A stretch of DNA of 64,000 bases from Bacteroidota bacterium. Lineage in GTDB: Bacteria > Bacteroidota > Rhodothermia > Rhodothermales > Rubricoccaceae. Position 1 is the first letter of the stretch; the number at the start of each line of letters is the position of its first letter. Below the pieces are notes generated by a model. That model searched no databases, was not told where the DNA came from, and saw only the letters and a program-made list of their open reading frames with translations. The DNA is taken from contig JBCBNX010000002.1 in the NCBI GenBank assembly GCA_039821555.1, positions 33,444 to 97,443 of the forward strand, written 5' to 3'. The translations under genes and the position numbers were made by a program. Below are positions 16,979-25,130 of this stretch, in pieces.

Positions 16979-17101
16979 GGCTCGTCCCCGGCGGACACGC
17001 CCACGCTGCTGGACGGGGCACGGCTGGCGAGCGGGGTCTACGTGGTGCGGGCCGAGGGCGCGACGTTCGCGGCGACGCAGCGGATCACGCACCTCAAGTG
17101 A
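16979..17101 (+). pseudogene. Orphan C-terminal sorting domain fragment (T9SS type A-like)
   Basis: Starting two bases after the transaldolase stop, a 40-residue frame ends at TGA 17099-17101. It contains LASGVYVVRAEG and ends TQRITHLK. This matches the end of type A C-terminal sorting domains (GxYxVRxxx....xrkxxxxK) used by the type IX secretion system. There is no start codon and no upstream passenger in this frame, so it looks like the remnant of a secreted protein gene whose body was lost. It is the only T9SS cargo signal I see in the window. Confidence 0.6.
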
Positions 17102-17220
17102 GGCTGGGGCGGATGACGCAAGGCGCTCGCCCCCAGCGATCTCGGGACTGCGTAGCGCGGTCGGGCCTGTGTCCGTAGTTTCGCGGGTCCACCGTCCCTC
17201 GTTTCGCGACCGCGCCCCGC

Positions 17221-17829
17221 ATGGCCCGCCCGTCCGACACCGCTCCGTCCGCGTCCAGCGAGCAGGACCGCACGCTCGTGGAACAGGCGCTCGGCGGCGA
17301 CCAGCGTGCCTACGAGCAGCTCGTCGACAAGTACCAGGGCGCGCTGCGGCGGCACGTCGGGCGCATGGTGCGCAATCAGCGCGAAGTCGAAGACCTCGTC
17401 CAGGAGGCGTTCATCAAGGCGTTCTCGTCGCTAGAGTCCTACCTCCCGACCTACGCCTTCTCGACGTGGCTCTACAAGATTGCCACCAACCACACAATCG
17501 ACTACCTCCGCAAGAAGAAGCTGCCGACGTTTTCGATCGACAAGCCGCTGCAGGCCAAGGACGGCGAGATCCACTACGAGCTCCCGGACCAGACCTACCG
17601 GCCAGACCAGCACGTGGTGCAGGATCAGCGCCGCGAGTTGATCGAGGCGGCCATCGCGCAACTGCCAGAGAAGTATCACCGCGTGATCGTGATGCGGCAC
17701 CAGCAGGAGCTGAGCTACGAAGAGATCGCGGCGGCGCTCGACCTGCCGCTTGGGACGGTGAAGGCGCACATCTTCCGCGCCCGCGCCCAGCTCTACAAGT
17801 TCCTCAAGGACCAGCGGGCCGATCTGTAG
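17221..17829 (+). CDS. ECF-family RNA polymerase sigma factor
   Basis: Sigma-70 family, extracytoplasmic-function group. Region 2 (about 25-95) contains DVEDLVQEAF-type sequence (EVEDLVQEAFIKAFSSL) and the DNA-melting helix. Region 4 (about 140-190) contains PEKYHRVIVMRHQQELSYEE and the HTH LPLGTVKAHIFRARAQLYK. Length 202 is standard. No zinc-binding anti-sigma gene follows. The next gene encodes an exported toast-rack protein, which may respond to envelope state. The gap between them carries TGTAAC at 17929-17934, which could be part of an ECF promoter; that is speculative. Confidence 0.92.
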   Translation: MARPSDTAPSASSEQDRTLVEQALGGDQRAYEQLVDKYQGALRRHVGRMVRNQREVEDLVQEAFIKAFSSLESYLPTYAFSTWLYKIATNHTIDYLRKKKLPTFSIDKPLQAKDGEIHYELPDQTYRPDQHVVQDQRRELIEAAIAQLPEKYHRVIVMRHQQELSYEEIAAALDLPLGTVKAHIFRARAQLYKFLKDQRADL

Positions 17830-17966
17830 TCAGGATTATCGGCTGATACGCTCAGCGTTCGTCAGCGCCGACGGCTGACCGGTGCCCGGTGGTGACCGTT
17901 TCGAAGAACGTGGGGAGGCGCAACAGGGTGTAACTCTCACGAACGGCACCTCGTAGCGCTCAAGCT

Positions 17967-18860
17967 ATGACCCACATTCTAGCCTTTCCCGCTTTGTCTC
18001 TGCTCCTAGCAGCCTGGGTGCTTCCCGCGCCCGAGGTACACGCGCGGATGCAGCAGCAATCGTACACCTTCGAGGCCAGCGCAGGCGACGAGCGCTCCCT
18101 GGAGGCCTCGCTCGACATCGGCCTCGGAAGCGTGCGGCTGCGGGCCATGAACGACCGCGCGTTCATTTTCCGGGCCGAGGGCGTGCTGCGCGACGAGGCC
18201 CTCCGCCCGTCGTTCGAGTACGATGCCGACGGCGCACACGGCGAGGTCGTCCTCGACGTGGACACGGGCGAGGGCGTGTCGCTCGGCGGGTTGCGCGGCG
18301 CCGAGGAGAACCGCTGGGCGCTCTTCGTCTCGGACGATGTCACGCTGGACCTCGACCTGGCCCTGGGCGTCGGCGAGGCCGACCTCGACCTGACCGGCCT
18401 GCGCGTGGAGCGCTTCGAGGTCGCAACCGGCATGGCCCGCACACGCGTCCTCTTCGACCGGCCCAACGCAGTGCCTATGAAGATGCTCAGCGTGGAGGCA
18501 GGCATGGCGCCTGTCGAGTTGCTCGGGCTGGGCAACGCGCGCTTCGAGCGCCTCGAGTTCGAGGGCGGGATGGGCTCGTTCCGGCTCGACTTCTCCGGCG
18601 ACGCCTTCCTCGCAGGGGCCCGTGCCGATATCGAGGTCGGCATGGCAAAGCTGCACCTCGTCCTCCCGGACAACAAACCCGTCGTGCTCGTGGCGCCCGA
18701 CTCGTGGGTGTCGCGTGTGCGCATCCCCAACGGCTACATCAAGCACGACGAGGGCGTCTGGCACAGCCCGTCTGTGCGCGACCCGTCGGACGCGCTCCGC
18801 ATCGAAGTGGAGGCCGGCATGGGGAGCATCGAGTGCGTGCTGGCCTCGGACGCGCGGTAG
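17967..18860 (+). CDS. Exported toast-rack/LiaF-like beta-helical protein
   Basis: A 297-residue secreted protein. An N-terminal hydrophobic signal (about 1-27) is followed by repeated short beta strands, with recurring phrases such as LDIGLGSVRLRAMNDRAF, GVGEADLDLTGL, GGMGSFRLDFSG and EAGMGSIEC. These fit the N-terminal toast-rack and C-terminal cell-wall-active (LiaF-related) domains of bacterial envelope-stress proteins. The gene lies 137 bp downstream of an ECF sigma factor on the same strand, suggesting joint regulation. No catalytic residues are evident. Function by family: envelope stress or sigma-factor control, not proven. Confidence 0.75.
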   Translation: MTHILAFPALSLLLAAWVLPAPEVHARMQQQSYTFEASAGDERSLEASLDIGLGSVRLRAMNDRAFIFRAEGVLRDEALRPSFEYDADGAHGEVVLDVDTGEGVSLGGLRGAEENRWALFVSDDVTLDLDLALGVGEADLDLTGLRVERFEVATGMARTRVLFDRPNAVPMKMLSVEAGMAPVELLGLGNARFERLEFEGGMGSFRLDFSGDAFLAGARADIEVGMAKLHLVLPDNKPVVLVAPDSWVSRVRIPNGYIKHDEGVWHSPSVRDPSDALRIEVEAGMGSIECVLASDAR

Positions 18861-18956
18861 GGCTGGCGGCGCAGGCTTAGCACAGCAGCGCGTAATCGGA
18901 TCTTGGCGGCCTCGTAGTCCAGGCTCTACACGGTTGCACCCTACCCTGCGACCCAT

Positions 18957-19184
18957 TTGCCCAAGACCGACCGCGCCGCTCTAGCGCCTCTCTACCCTGC
19001 GCAATCGACGAAGCCGCGTGCCGACACGCGCACCAGCACAAACGCCACTGCACCCGGAACCGGGATCGAGGTGATCGTAGGCGGGGTGCTTGGATACGCG
19101 CCCGGTGACGTAGCCGTTGGTGCCGGCTCCGGGCTGCCAGTCGGGGCGCTTACAGGCTACCTCGGCAGGCTCGTGCAGCGATGA
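18957..19184 (+). CDS. Doubtful small glycine-rich ORF
   Basis: A 75-codon frame with a TTG start in a 391-bp gap. The C-terminal half is glycine-rich and hydrophobic (GGVLGYAPGDVAVGAG), resembling a glycine-zipper segment, but the first 35 residues look like non-coding DNA. No ribosome binding site is clear. It may be a degraded small membrane protein. I see nothing else in this gap apart from the likely promoter of the downstream nfeD gene. Confidence 0.2.
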   Translation: MPKTDRAALAPLYPAQSTKPRADTRTSTNATAPGTGIEVIVGGVLGYAPGDVAVGAGSGLPVGALTGYLGRLVQR

Positions 19185-19251
19185 CGCCCGAATCTTCGGG
19201 CCGGTGCGAGCGTAGCAGAACGCCCTGTTTTGTCCTGAGTCCCTTACCGTC

Positions 19252-20646
19252 ATGCGCGCCGTCTTCGTTGCTCTGCTTGCGATGCTCCTGAGCGTCCCCG
19301 TCGTCACTTCGGAGGCGACGGCCCAGGACGCTAACCTCGCCCCGCTCGCGTTCGCTGAACCGCTCAGCGACGGGTCGGTCTACGAGGTGCCCATCGAGGG
19401 CATGATCGACAACGCGCTCGCGCGCTACCTCGACCGCGCACTCACCGACGCCGAGGCAAACGACGCGGCACTCGTCGTGATGCACATCGACACGTTCGGT
19501 GGGCTGGTCGACGCCGCCGACGAGATCCGCAAGCGGCTCCTCGACACGCCCATCCCGACGGTCGCCTTCATCGACCGCAACGCGGCCAGCGCGGGCGCGC
19601 TGATCTCGTTCGCTGCTGACAAGATCGTGATGGCGCCGGGCTCGTCCATCGGCGCGGCGACGGCCGTAGACGGCGCAGGCGAGAAGGCCCCGGAGAAGAT
19701 CCAGAGCTACATGCGCGGGCTGATGCGCTCCACGGCCGAAGCCAACGGGCGCGACCCCGACCTCGCCGAGGCGATGGTGGACGAACGCATCGTGGTGGAG
19801 GGCGTCGTGGATGAGGGCGAGCTGCTCACGCTCTCGACCAGCGAAGCCGTCAGCCTGGGCCTCGCCGACGCGGAGGCCCCGACGCTGGACGCGCTCCTGA
19901 AGCTCCTCGCTGTGGACGACCAGGCGTTGGTGGAGCACCGCGCGAGTCGTCCGGAGCAGATTCTGCGCTTCCTCGGCTCGCCCGTGGTCGCGTCGATCCT
20001 GATGCTCATGATGATGGGCGGGCTCTACTTCGAACTGCAGACGCCGGGCGTGGGCTTCGCGGGCGCCATGGCCTTCGTCGGCGCGTCGATGTTCTTCGCC
20101 CCGCACTACCTGCTCGGCCTCGTCGAGAGTTGGGAGATCGTGCTCTTCTCGGTCGGGGTGTTGCTCTTGTTCGCCGAGATATTCGTCGTGCCCGGCTTCG
20201 GCGTGGCGGGCATCCTCGGCATCGTGTGCACCGTCGGCGCGCTCTTCGCGGCGCTCGTCCCCAACGTGGGCCTCGACTTCCCCGATGGCCTCGCCATGGC
20301 CCGCGCCTCGGCGACGCTCGCCGCGACGCTGGTGCTGCTGGTCGCGCTCGCGTTCTCGCTCGGGCGGATGCTGCCCACCTCGAAGCGGTTCGGCGCGCTC
20401 GTGCTCAACCCTGAGCTCACAGCCGCCGAGGGCTACACCTCCGCCGCGAGCGACGACGGCCTGCTCGGCCTGACGGGCCGCACGCTCACCGGGCTCCGGC
20501 CCGCCGGCGTGGCCGAACTGGGCAGCCAGCGCGTGCAAGTCGTCTCGCAGGGCACCTTCATCGACGAGGGCGTCGAGGTGGAGGTCGTCAGCGTGCGCGG
20601 CGCGCGCGTCGAGGTGAAGCCGGTGGTCCGCGAGACCCCGGCGTAG
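19252..20646 (+). CDS. NfeD/stomatin-operon-type membrane serine protease
   Basis: ClpP-fold membrane protease of the long NfeD type. Signal peptide about 1-25, then the protease domain (40-220) with the nucleophile Ser113 in NAASAGALIS and a lysine near 145-149 as probable base. Hydrophobic helices cover about 240-375, and the C-terminal NfeD OB-fold domain covers about 405-464 (GLTGRTLTGLRPAGVAEL). Known members cleave stomatin-like proteins in membrane quality control. No stomatin gene is adjacent here; a GNAT gene follows after one base and is probably co-transcribed. Confidence 0.9.
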   Translation: MRAVFVALLAMLLSVPVVTSEATAQDANLAPLAFAEPLSDGSVYEVPIEGMIDNALARYLDRALTDAEANDAALVVMHIDTFGGLVDAADEIRKRLLDTPIPTVAFIDRNAASAGALISFAADKIVMAPGSSIGAATAVDGAGEKAPEKIQSYMRGLMRSTAEANGRDPDLAEAMVDERIVVEGVVDEGELLTLSTSEAVSLGLADAEAPTLDALLKLLAVDDQALVEHRASRPEQILRFLGSPVVASILMLMMMGGLYFELQTPGVGFAGAMAFVGASMFFAPHYLLGLVESWEIVLFSVGVLLLFAEIFVVPGFGVAGILGIVCTVGALFAALVPNVGLDFPDGLAMARASATLAATLVLLVALAFSLGRMLPTSKRFGALVLNPELTAAEGYTSAASDDGLLGLTGRTLTGLRPAGVAELGSQRVQVVSQGTFIDEGVEVEVVSVRGARVEVKPVVRETPA

Positions 20647-20647
20647 G

Positions 20648-21049
20648 ATGCCGCCGCTTGCCCTCGCTTTGTCTGCGGAGCCCACGGCGCAACCCGCCGA
20701 GGTGCAGGCGCTGCTCGGCCAGACCGATTGGGCCGATGGGCGTTCCCTCGACGGGATCGAACGCCTGCTTGCAGCCGGCCCCTACGTCACGGCTCGTGCC
20801 CACGGGCAGCTCATCGGGTTTGCCCGGGCGCTGTCTGATGGGCGCTACCGGGCGCTGATCGAGGACGTGATCGTCGACGCCGAGTGGCGCGGGCGCGGCG
20901 CGGGCGAGGCACTCGTGCACCTGCTCCTCGACACGCACCTGAGCAATGTGGCGCAGGTCCACCTCGGCTGCGAGGAGGCCAATGTGGCGTTCTACGAGCG
21001 CTTCGGCTTCGAGCGCACCACAGGGCCGCGCATGATGCTGATTCGCTAG
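20648..21049 (+). CDS. GNAT-family N-acetyltransferase
   Basis: Acetyl-CoA-dependent acetyltransferase of about 133 residues. Motif A is VIVDAEWRGRGAGEALVH, with the R/Q-x-x-G-x-G/A acetyl-CoA loop. The C-terminal VAFYERFGFERT is the usual end of GNAT domains. It starts one base after the nfeD stop. The substrate is unknown. It ends one base from the stop of the convergent thioesterase gene. Confidence 0.88.
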   Translation: MPPLALALSAEPTAQPAEVQALLGQTDWADGRSLDGIERLLAAGPYVTARAHGQLIGFARALSDGRYRALIEDVIVDAEWRGRGAGEALVHLLLDTHLSNVAQVHLGCEEANVAFYERFGFERTTGPRMMLIR

Positions 21050-21050
21050 C

Positions 21051-21563
21051 TCACCCGAGCCGCGCCAGGCCGCGCTCGCCGAGCACCGCGAACGTGCCTG
21101 TCCCCTCGGCATGGAGCGTGCCGTCGGGCCCCACGAGGCGGACCGTGACCGCCATGCGACCTTCGCCGTCCGGGAGGGACGCTGAAGCCTCCGCCGTGGC
21201 GACGATGCCTAGCGGCAGCATCGCGAGGAACCGGCATGTGATCTCGGCAGCGACCGAGGGCTTGCCACGCAGCAGCGCCGCCGTACCCATCGCCTCGTCG
21301 AGCACCGCCGCCATCGCGCCGCCGTGGACGTGGCCGGGCGGTCCCTCCGCGCCGGGACCAAACCACACGCGGACGACCGTGTGCCCGTCACCACGCGCGG
21401 GGTCGTGGTAGTAGCGCAGCAGCAGCCGGTCGGGGTCGTCGTCCAGGAACGAGCGCGTGCCGAACATCTGGTTGAACTGGACGAGCGGGGTCCAGCCCGG
21501 CTCACCGTCCAGGGCCTCCGGGGCGAGGTCTACCGGCCACGGCGCGGAGTTAACAGTGTTCAT
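21051..21563 (-). CDS. PaaI-type hotdog-fold thioesterase
   Basis: Acyl-CoA thioesterase-like protein of 170 residues with the hotdog fold. The signature is GHVHGGAMAAVLDEAMG, containing the HGGA turn and the catalytic acidic residue, followed by beta strands (AEITCRFLAMLPLG, ATAEASASLPDG). I start at the ATG giving MNTVNSAPWP; more open frame upstream does not resemble the family and would overlap the nuclease gene. Substrate unknown. It is convergent with the GNAT gene and downstream of the beta-CASP nuclease on the same strand. Confidence 0.85.
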   Translation of the reverse strand: MNTVNSAPWPVDLAPEALDGEPGWTPLVQFNQMFGTRSFLDDDPDRLLLRYYHDPARGDGHTVVRVWFGPGAEGPPGHVHGGAMAAVLDEAMGTAALLRGKPSVAAEITCRFLAMLPLGIVATAEASASLPDGEGRMAVTVRLVGPDGTLHAEGTGTFAVLGERGLARLG

Positions 21564-21622
21564 CGTCTGTGGACAAGCCGAGATGGATAGGGCACCAGGC
21601 CCCAGTGGATGGAGGACATCCG

Positions 21623-23089
21623 TCAGACCTCGTAGACCTCGCCGTGCGCGGGGATAAGTACGTCCGTCTCGGGGTGGAAGAACCGGATGTTGTCGGCCAT
21701 CCACTCCTTCGCCTCGGCGTCGCCGTGGACGAGCAGGACGCGCGCTGGGCGCAGGTCCTCGACCACCTTCAGGAGATCGCGGCGGTGAGCGTGGCCGCTG
21801 AACCGGTAGCGCTCGACCTCACAGCGCAGCGGCTGCGGCCCCTCGAACGTGTCGATCACCACCTCGACGTCTTCGCCCGTGCGCGCCCGTTCTTGGGCGG
21901 CGGCGAGCATCCGGCCGCCCGGCGAGTCTTCCTTCGAGAAGCCGACGAAGTAGATGCTGTGCTTCTCGTGCCCGGCCACGAGCGTGGCGAGCTTGTTCGA
22001 GAGCGTGCGTTCGAAGAGCATCCCGCTCGACACCACAAAGATGCCAGGCTCGTTGAGCAGCTTCGGGAGGCGGCTGTCGCTGCGCGGAACGCGGCGCTGG
22101 TCCACGGCGGCCACCTCGAAGTCCTCGTCGAGGCGCGGCGAGGTGTGGCGCGTCTGATCGTAGACGTTGGCGAGCGCCCGCATCGACCCGGCGGTGTAGA
22201 CCGGGAGGTCGGCGGGGAGCATCTTGCGGCGCTTGAAGCGGTCGACCATCGCGAGCACCTCCTGCGCGCGGCCGAGCGCGAACACGGGCACGAGCGCTAC
22301 GCCGCCCCGCTCGATGGTGCGGGCGAGTGCCTCGCCAAACGCCTTTTCGGTCGCCTTGCGCGAGCGCAGTTCGGCATCGGGATCGGCCCCGAGTGTGGTT
22401 TCCAGGACGAGCAGGTCGAGCGGGCCGCGCGGGAACTCGGCGCCGGGCTGAATGACCTGATTCTGGAGGCTCACGTCGCTCGTGTAGAAGATGCGCCGGA
22501 GCCCGTCGGGCGTGTCCAGTTCGAGGAAGACGCCGACTGCGCCGAGGACGTGTCCTGCGTGGTAGAGCCGCGCCGAGATCGCGTGGCCGGGCGGAGTTGC
22601 GGCGGCGTTGAGCGAAAAGTCGGTGTCGAGCGGGTGCGTCTCGTAGAGGTACGACAGTGCCTCAGCCGTCTCGACGTCGAAGACAGGCGCGGCGGTGGAG
22701 GAGCCCTCGCGGAGGCGCCGCTTCTGGAGACGGGCCGAAGACGGCAGCAGGATGTCGGCGAGGCGGGCCGTCGGGCCGGAGACGTGGACGCGCGCTTGCG
22801 GGAAGCGCTGGATAAGCACCGGCAGCGCACCGAGATGGTCGTGGTGCGCATGCGTCACGATGACCTGCTCTACCGGTCGCCCGTCGAGCAGCTTGAACGC
22901 GGGCAGCGCGCGGAAACCGTCTTCCTCCGGGTCCATGCCCGCGTCGAGGACGATGCCCGTGTCGGCCAGTTCGAGGTAATGGCACGACGCCCCGATGACA
23001 TCGTCATCGCCAAGGTTGAGGTAGCGCACCCGGAGCGAGGCGGGGATATCGGACGCCGTGCGAGGCGTGTTTGCGGAAGTCGGTTGCAT
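21623..23089 (-). CDS. Metallo-beta-lactamase/beta-CASP nuclease (CPSF-like)
   Basis: RNA-processing type nuclease with two domains. The metallo-beta-lactamase part contains THAHHDHLGA and GIVLDAGMDP. The inserted beta-CASP region contains GGVALVPVFALGRAQEVL and GIFVVSSGML, and the RNA-specificity end includes FSGHAHRRDLL and LVHGDAEA. This matches bacterial CPSF/YSH1-like exonucleases annotated as MBL-fold exonuclease. About 488 residues from the ATG giving MQPTSANTP; ATGs 12 and 18 codons upstream are possible starts. It sits 60 bp upstream of the thioesterase on the same strand. Confidence 0.9.
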   Translation of the reverse strand: MQPTSANTPRTASDIPASLRVRYLNLGDDDVIGASCHYLELADTGIVLDAGMDPEEDGFRALPAFKLLDGRPVEQVIVTHAHHDHLGALPVLIQRFPQARVHVSGPTARLADILLPSSARLQKRRLREGSSTAAPVFDVETAEALSYLYETHPLDTDFSLNAAATPPGHAISARLYHAGHVLGAVGVFLELDTPDGLRRIFYTSDVSLQNQVIQPGAEFPRGPLDLLVLETTLGADPDAELRSRKATEKAFGEALARTIERGGVALVPVFALGRAQEVLAMVDRFKRRKMLPADLPVYTAGSMRALANVYDQTRHTSPRLDEDFEVAAVDQRRVPRSDSRLPKLLNEPGIFVVSSGMLFERTLSNKLATLVAGHEKHSIYFVGFSKEDSPGGRMLAAAQERARTGEDVEVVIDTFEGPQPLRCEVERYRFSGHAHRRDLLKVVEDLRPARVLLVHGDAEAKEWMADNIRFFHPETDVLIPAHGEVYEV

Positions 23090-23203
23090 TCGTCGTCCAA
23101 CCGGAGGAGCCGGGGGCGGTTTCATCGCCGTCCGCCTCTGCACGACATCTGCACGGGTGGGGTTACACGACCACAGCCTAAACCCCTCCGCGAGGCAGGG
23201 CGG

Positions 23204-23509
23204 CTACATTCCCTCGCGTGGTGGCTCGGGCATGGCGTCGGCCTTCTTGTAGATCGCACCCGCGCGCGCCTTTTTCTTGGCAGCGCTCCACCTCGCCCTC
23301 CAGACGGGGCCGAAGCCATAGCTCGGCGCCACGATGCGGCGCGGTCGACCTGGAGCGGGACCGCGCTTCTCCCGGTGCTCGCGCATCCAGCGACGGCGCT
23401 GCTCGCTGGGGGAACGGACGCTACGGGGAAGCGCTAGCCAGACCACGGCGCACAGCGCAACGGCCAGACCCATGCACACCAGCATGGACACAAGTGCTGA
23501 TACAATCAT
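23204..23509 (-). CDS. Small single-span membrane protein, unknown
   Basis: A 101-residue protein with one N-terminal transmembrane helix (about 2-28, VCMGLAVALCAVVWLALP) and a very basic tail rich in Arg, Lys and Pro. It starts at an ATG and lies between the nuclease and the Fic gene on the same strand. No family recognised. The tail could contact nucleic acid or anionic lipid; that is a guess from charge alone. Confidence 0.55.
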   Translation of the reverse strand: MIVSALVSMLVCMGLAVALCAVVWLALPRSVRSPSEQRRRWMREHREKRGPAPGRPRRIVAPSYGFGPVWRARWSAAKKKARAGAIYKKADAMPEPPREGM

Positions 23510-23591
23510 AAGAGCGACCGAAATGTTTGGTGGCCGTGCCTACGGCAATGCCCTACGGCACCGTGACCCCCTACGGTTACGCCCTGACGCG

Positions 23592-23683
23592 GCGCGGCCC
23601 GTCCCAGCCGAAGCCAGAGCGGGCCGCCCGAACCGTACAGTGCGGCGGTTGATTGGTGTCGCGGTGAGGCCACCGCCCCACAG
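23592..23683. repeat. 92-bp direct repeat flanking the Fic gene, left copy
   Basis: About 88 of 92 bases match 25013-25104 in the same orientation. The repeat contains GCGGCCC...GGGCCGC and GGTGTC...GACACC-type inverted repeats, so each copy could fold into two hairpins. It lies downstream of the Fic stop. Confidence 0.85.
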
Positions 23684-23766
23684 TGGCACTCAAACACCGC
23701 TGCACTTTGCTGCCTCACGAGCCGTATCCCATGGTGAAGGTGTTCAACCGAGCGAGCCGCGTCGTA

Positions 23767-24930
23767 TCACAGCGGTTCCGTGCCGCGTTCCAGGATGGCG
23801 AGGTACGGGCTATAGAGATACGTCATCCGATACGAGCCGCCCGTGACCTCGCGGGTGATGCCGAGCCGAGCCATATGATCGAGCGCGACCCGTGCCGTCG
23901 GTTGAGAGAGGCTACTCCGACGTGCTGCCTCCTTGATGGTGAGCAGAGGTTGACGCTGCAGCACCTCATGAACGCGGAGGGTAGAGCTAGCCGCGCCACC
24001 TGTCCCTTCGCGAATGCGAGCGCGGTCCCGCTCGAAGAGCGCGAGGATGTCGCGCGCGGTATCGACGGCCTGTTTCGAGGTTTCCTGTACGCCCCGCAGG
24101 AAGAACCGCAGCCATGCCTCCCACTCGCCATGCGTGCGGACGCGCTGGAGGCGCTCATAGTATTCGTCGCGGTGGGTCTTGAAGTAGAGGGAGAGGTAAA
24201 GCAGCGGCTCAGCGAGCACGTCCTCGGCGCAGAGCAGAAACGTGATGAGGAGCCGACCGACGCGCCCGTTACCGTCGAGGAACGGGTGGATCGTCTCGAA
24301 CTGGACGTGCGCGAGCGCCGCCTTGATGAGGACCGGCGTACCCGGCTCATAGAGGTAATGCTCGAAGCGATCGAGGCACACCATGACCTCGCTGACAGGC
24401 GGCGGGACGAAGCGGGCTGTGCCTGGGCGGCTTCCGCCGAGCCAGACCTGCGAGCGTCGAAATTCGCCAGGTGTCTTGTCTGCGCCGCGACCGTCCTGGA
24501 GCAACACGCCGTGGATCTCCCGGATCAACCGGAGCGAGAGCGGAAAGCCGCTTCGCAGCCGCTCCAGCCCATGATTCAGCGCGGCGACGTAGTTGGAGAC
24601 CTCCCGAACGTCATCCAGCGGGACGCCGGGCGTGCGATCATCTTCGAAGAGCAGCAGGTCGCTCAGCGACGACTGAGTCCCTTCAATCTGTGAGGACAGG
24701 ACGGCTTCCTTGCGAACGTAAAGGTAGAGGAACAGCTCGCGATCAGGGAGTAGGGTTGAGATACCGTCGAGGCGTCCCAGAGCGCGGTTGGCACGCTCCA
24801 TCAGGTCATAGTCCGCTGATCCGAGTTCGAGCTCAGGCGGGAGCGGGTCGGGAATAAACGCGCGCACCGTCTCCCCGCCAGCCGTGAGCGAACGGTAGGT
24901 GCCGGTCGGCGATGTGGTCTCTTCGGACAT
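23767..24930 (-). CDS. Fic-domain protein (probable AMPylase) with winged-helix tail
   Basis: Protein-modifying enzyme that usually transfers AMP from ATP to a hydroxyl on a target protein. The catalytic Fic motif is intact: HPFLDGNGRVGR at residues 215-226. An N-terminal inhibitory helix motif SSQIEG (80-85) marks it as a class II, self-inhibited Fic. Residues 320-370 look like a winged helix (IKEAARRSSLSQPTARVAL). Start is the ATG giving MSEETTSPTG; a GTG three codons upstream is possible. The gene is flanked by 92-bp direct repeats and has an AT-rich palindrome in front of it, unlike its GC-rich neighbours. No obvious Fic antitoxin gene is adjacent. Confidence 0.9.
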   Translation of the reverse strand: MSEETTSPTGTYRSLTAGGETVRAFIPDPLPPELELGSADYDLMERANRALGRLDGISTLLPDRELFLYLYVRKEAVLSSQIEGTQSSLSDLLLFEDDRTPGVPLDDVREVSNYVAALNHGLERLRSGFPLSLRLIREIHGVLLQDGRGADKTPGEFRRSQVWLGGSRPGTARFVPPPVSEVMVCLDRFEHYLYEPGTPVLIKAALAHVQFETIHPFLDGNGRVGRLLITFLLCAEDVLAEPLLYLSLYFKTHRDEYYERLQRVRTHGEWEAWLRFFLRGVQETSKQAVDTARDILALFERDRARIREGTGGAASSTLRVHEVLQRQPLLTIKEAARRSSLSQPTARVALDHMARLGITREVTGGSYRMTYLYSPYLAILERGTEPL

Positions 24931-24966
24931 AGCGAACACAAAAGACTTTCGAATCGGAGCGATTAA

Positions 24967-24994
24967 TTTAAAAGAATGCGACTCTTCTTTTAAA
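24967..24994. promoter_or_regulatory. AT-rich palindrome upstream of fic
   Basis: TTTAAAAGAA and TTCTTTTAAA form a perfect 10-bp inverted repeat around an 8-base spacer, 37 bp upstream of the Fic ATG. In a GC-rich genome this AT-rich site stands out. It could be an operator bound by the Fic winged helix, or part of the promoter. Confidence 0.5.
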
Positions 24995-25012
24995 TACGAC
25001 GCCTAAAACGCA

Positions 25013-25104
25013 GCGCGGCCCGCCCCAGCCGAAGCCAGAGCGGGCCGCCCGAACCGTACAGTGCGGCGGTTGAGTGGTGTCGCGGTGAGGACACCGCCTC
25101 ACAG
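25013..25104. repeat. 92-bp direct repeat flanking the Fic gene, right copy
   Basis: Partner of 23592-23683, offset by 1421 bp. It lies between the upstream side of fic and the stop of the glutamine synthetase gene. In this copy GGTGTC and GACACC pair perfectly. Confidence 0.85.
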
Positions 25105-25130
25105 CAGCACGGCGACGCCGCCGCCCTCTC

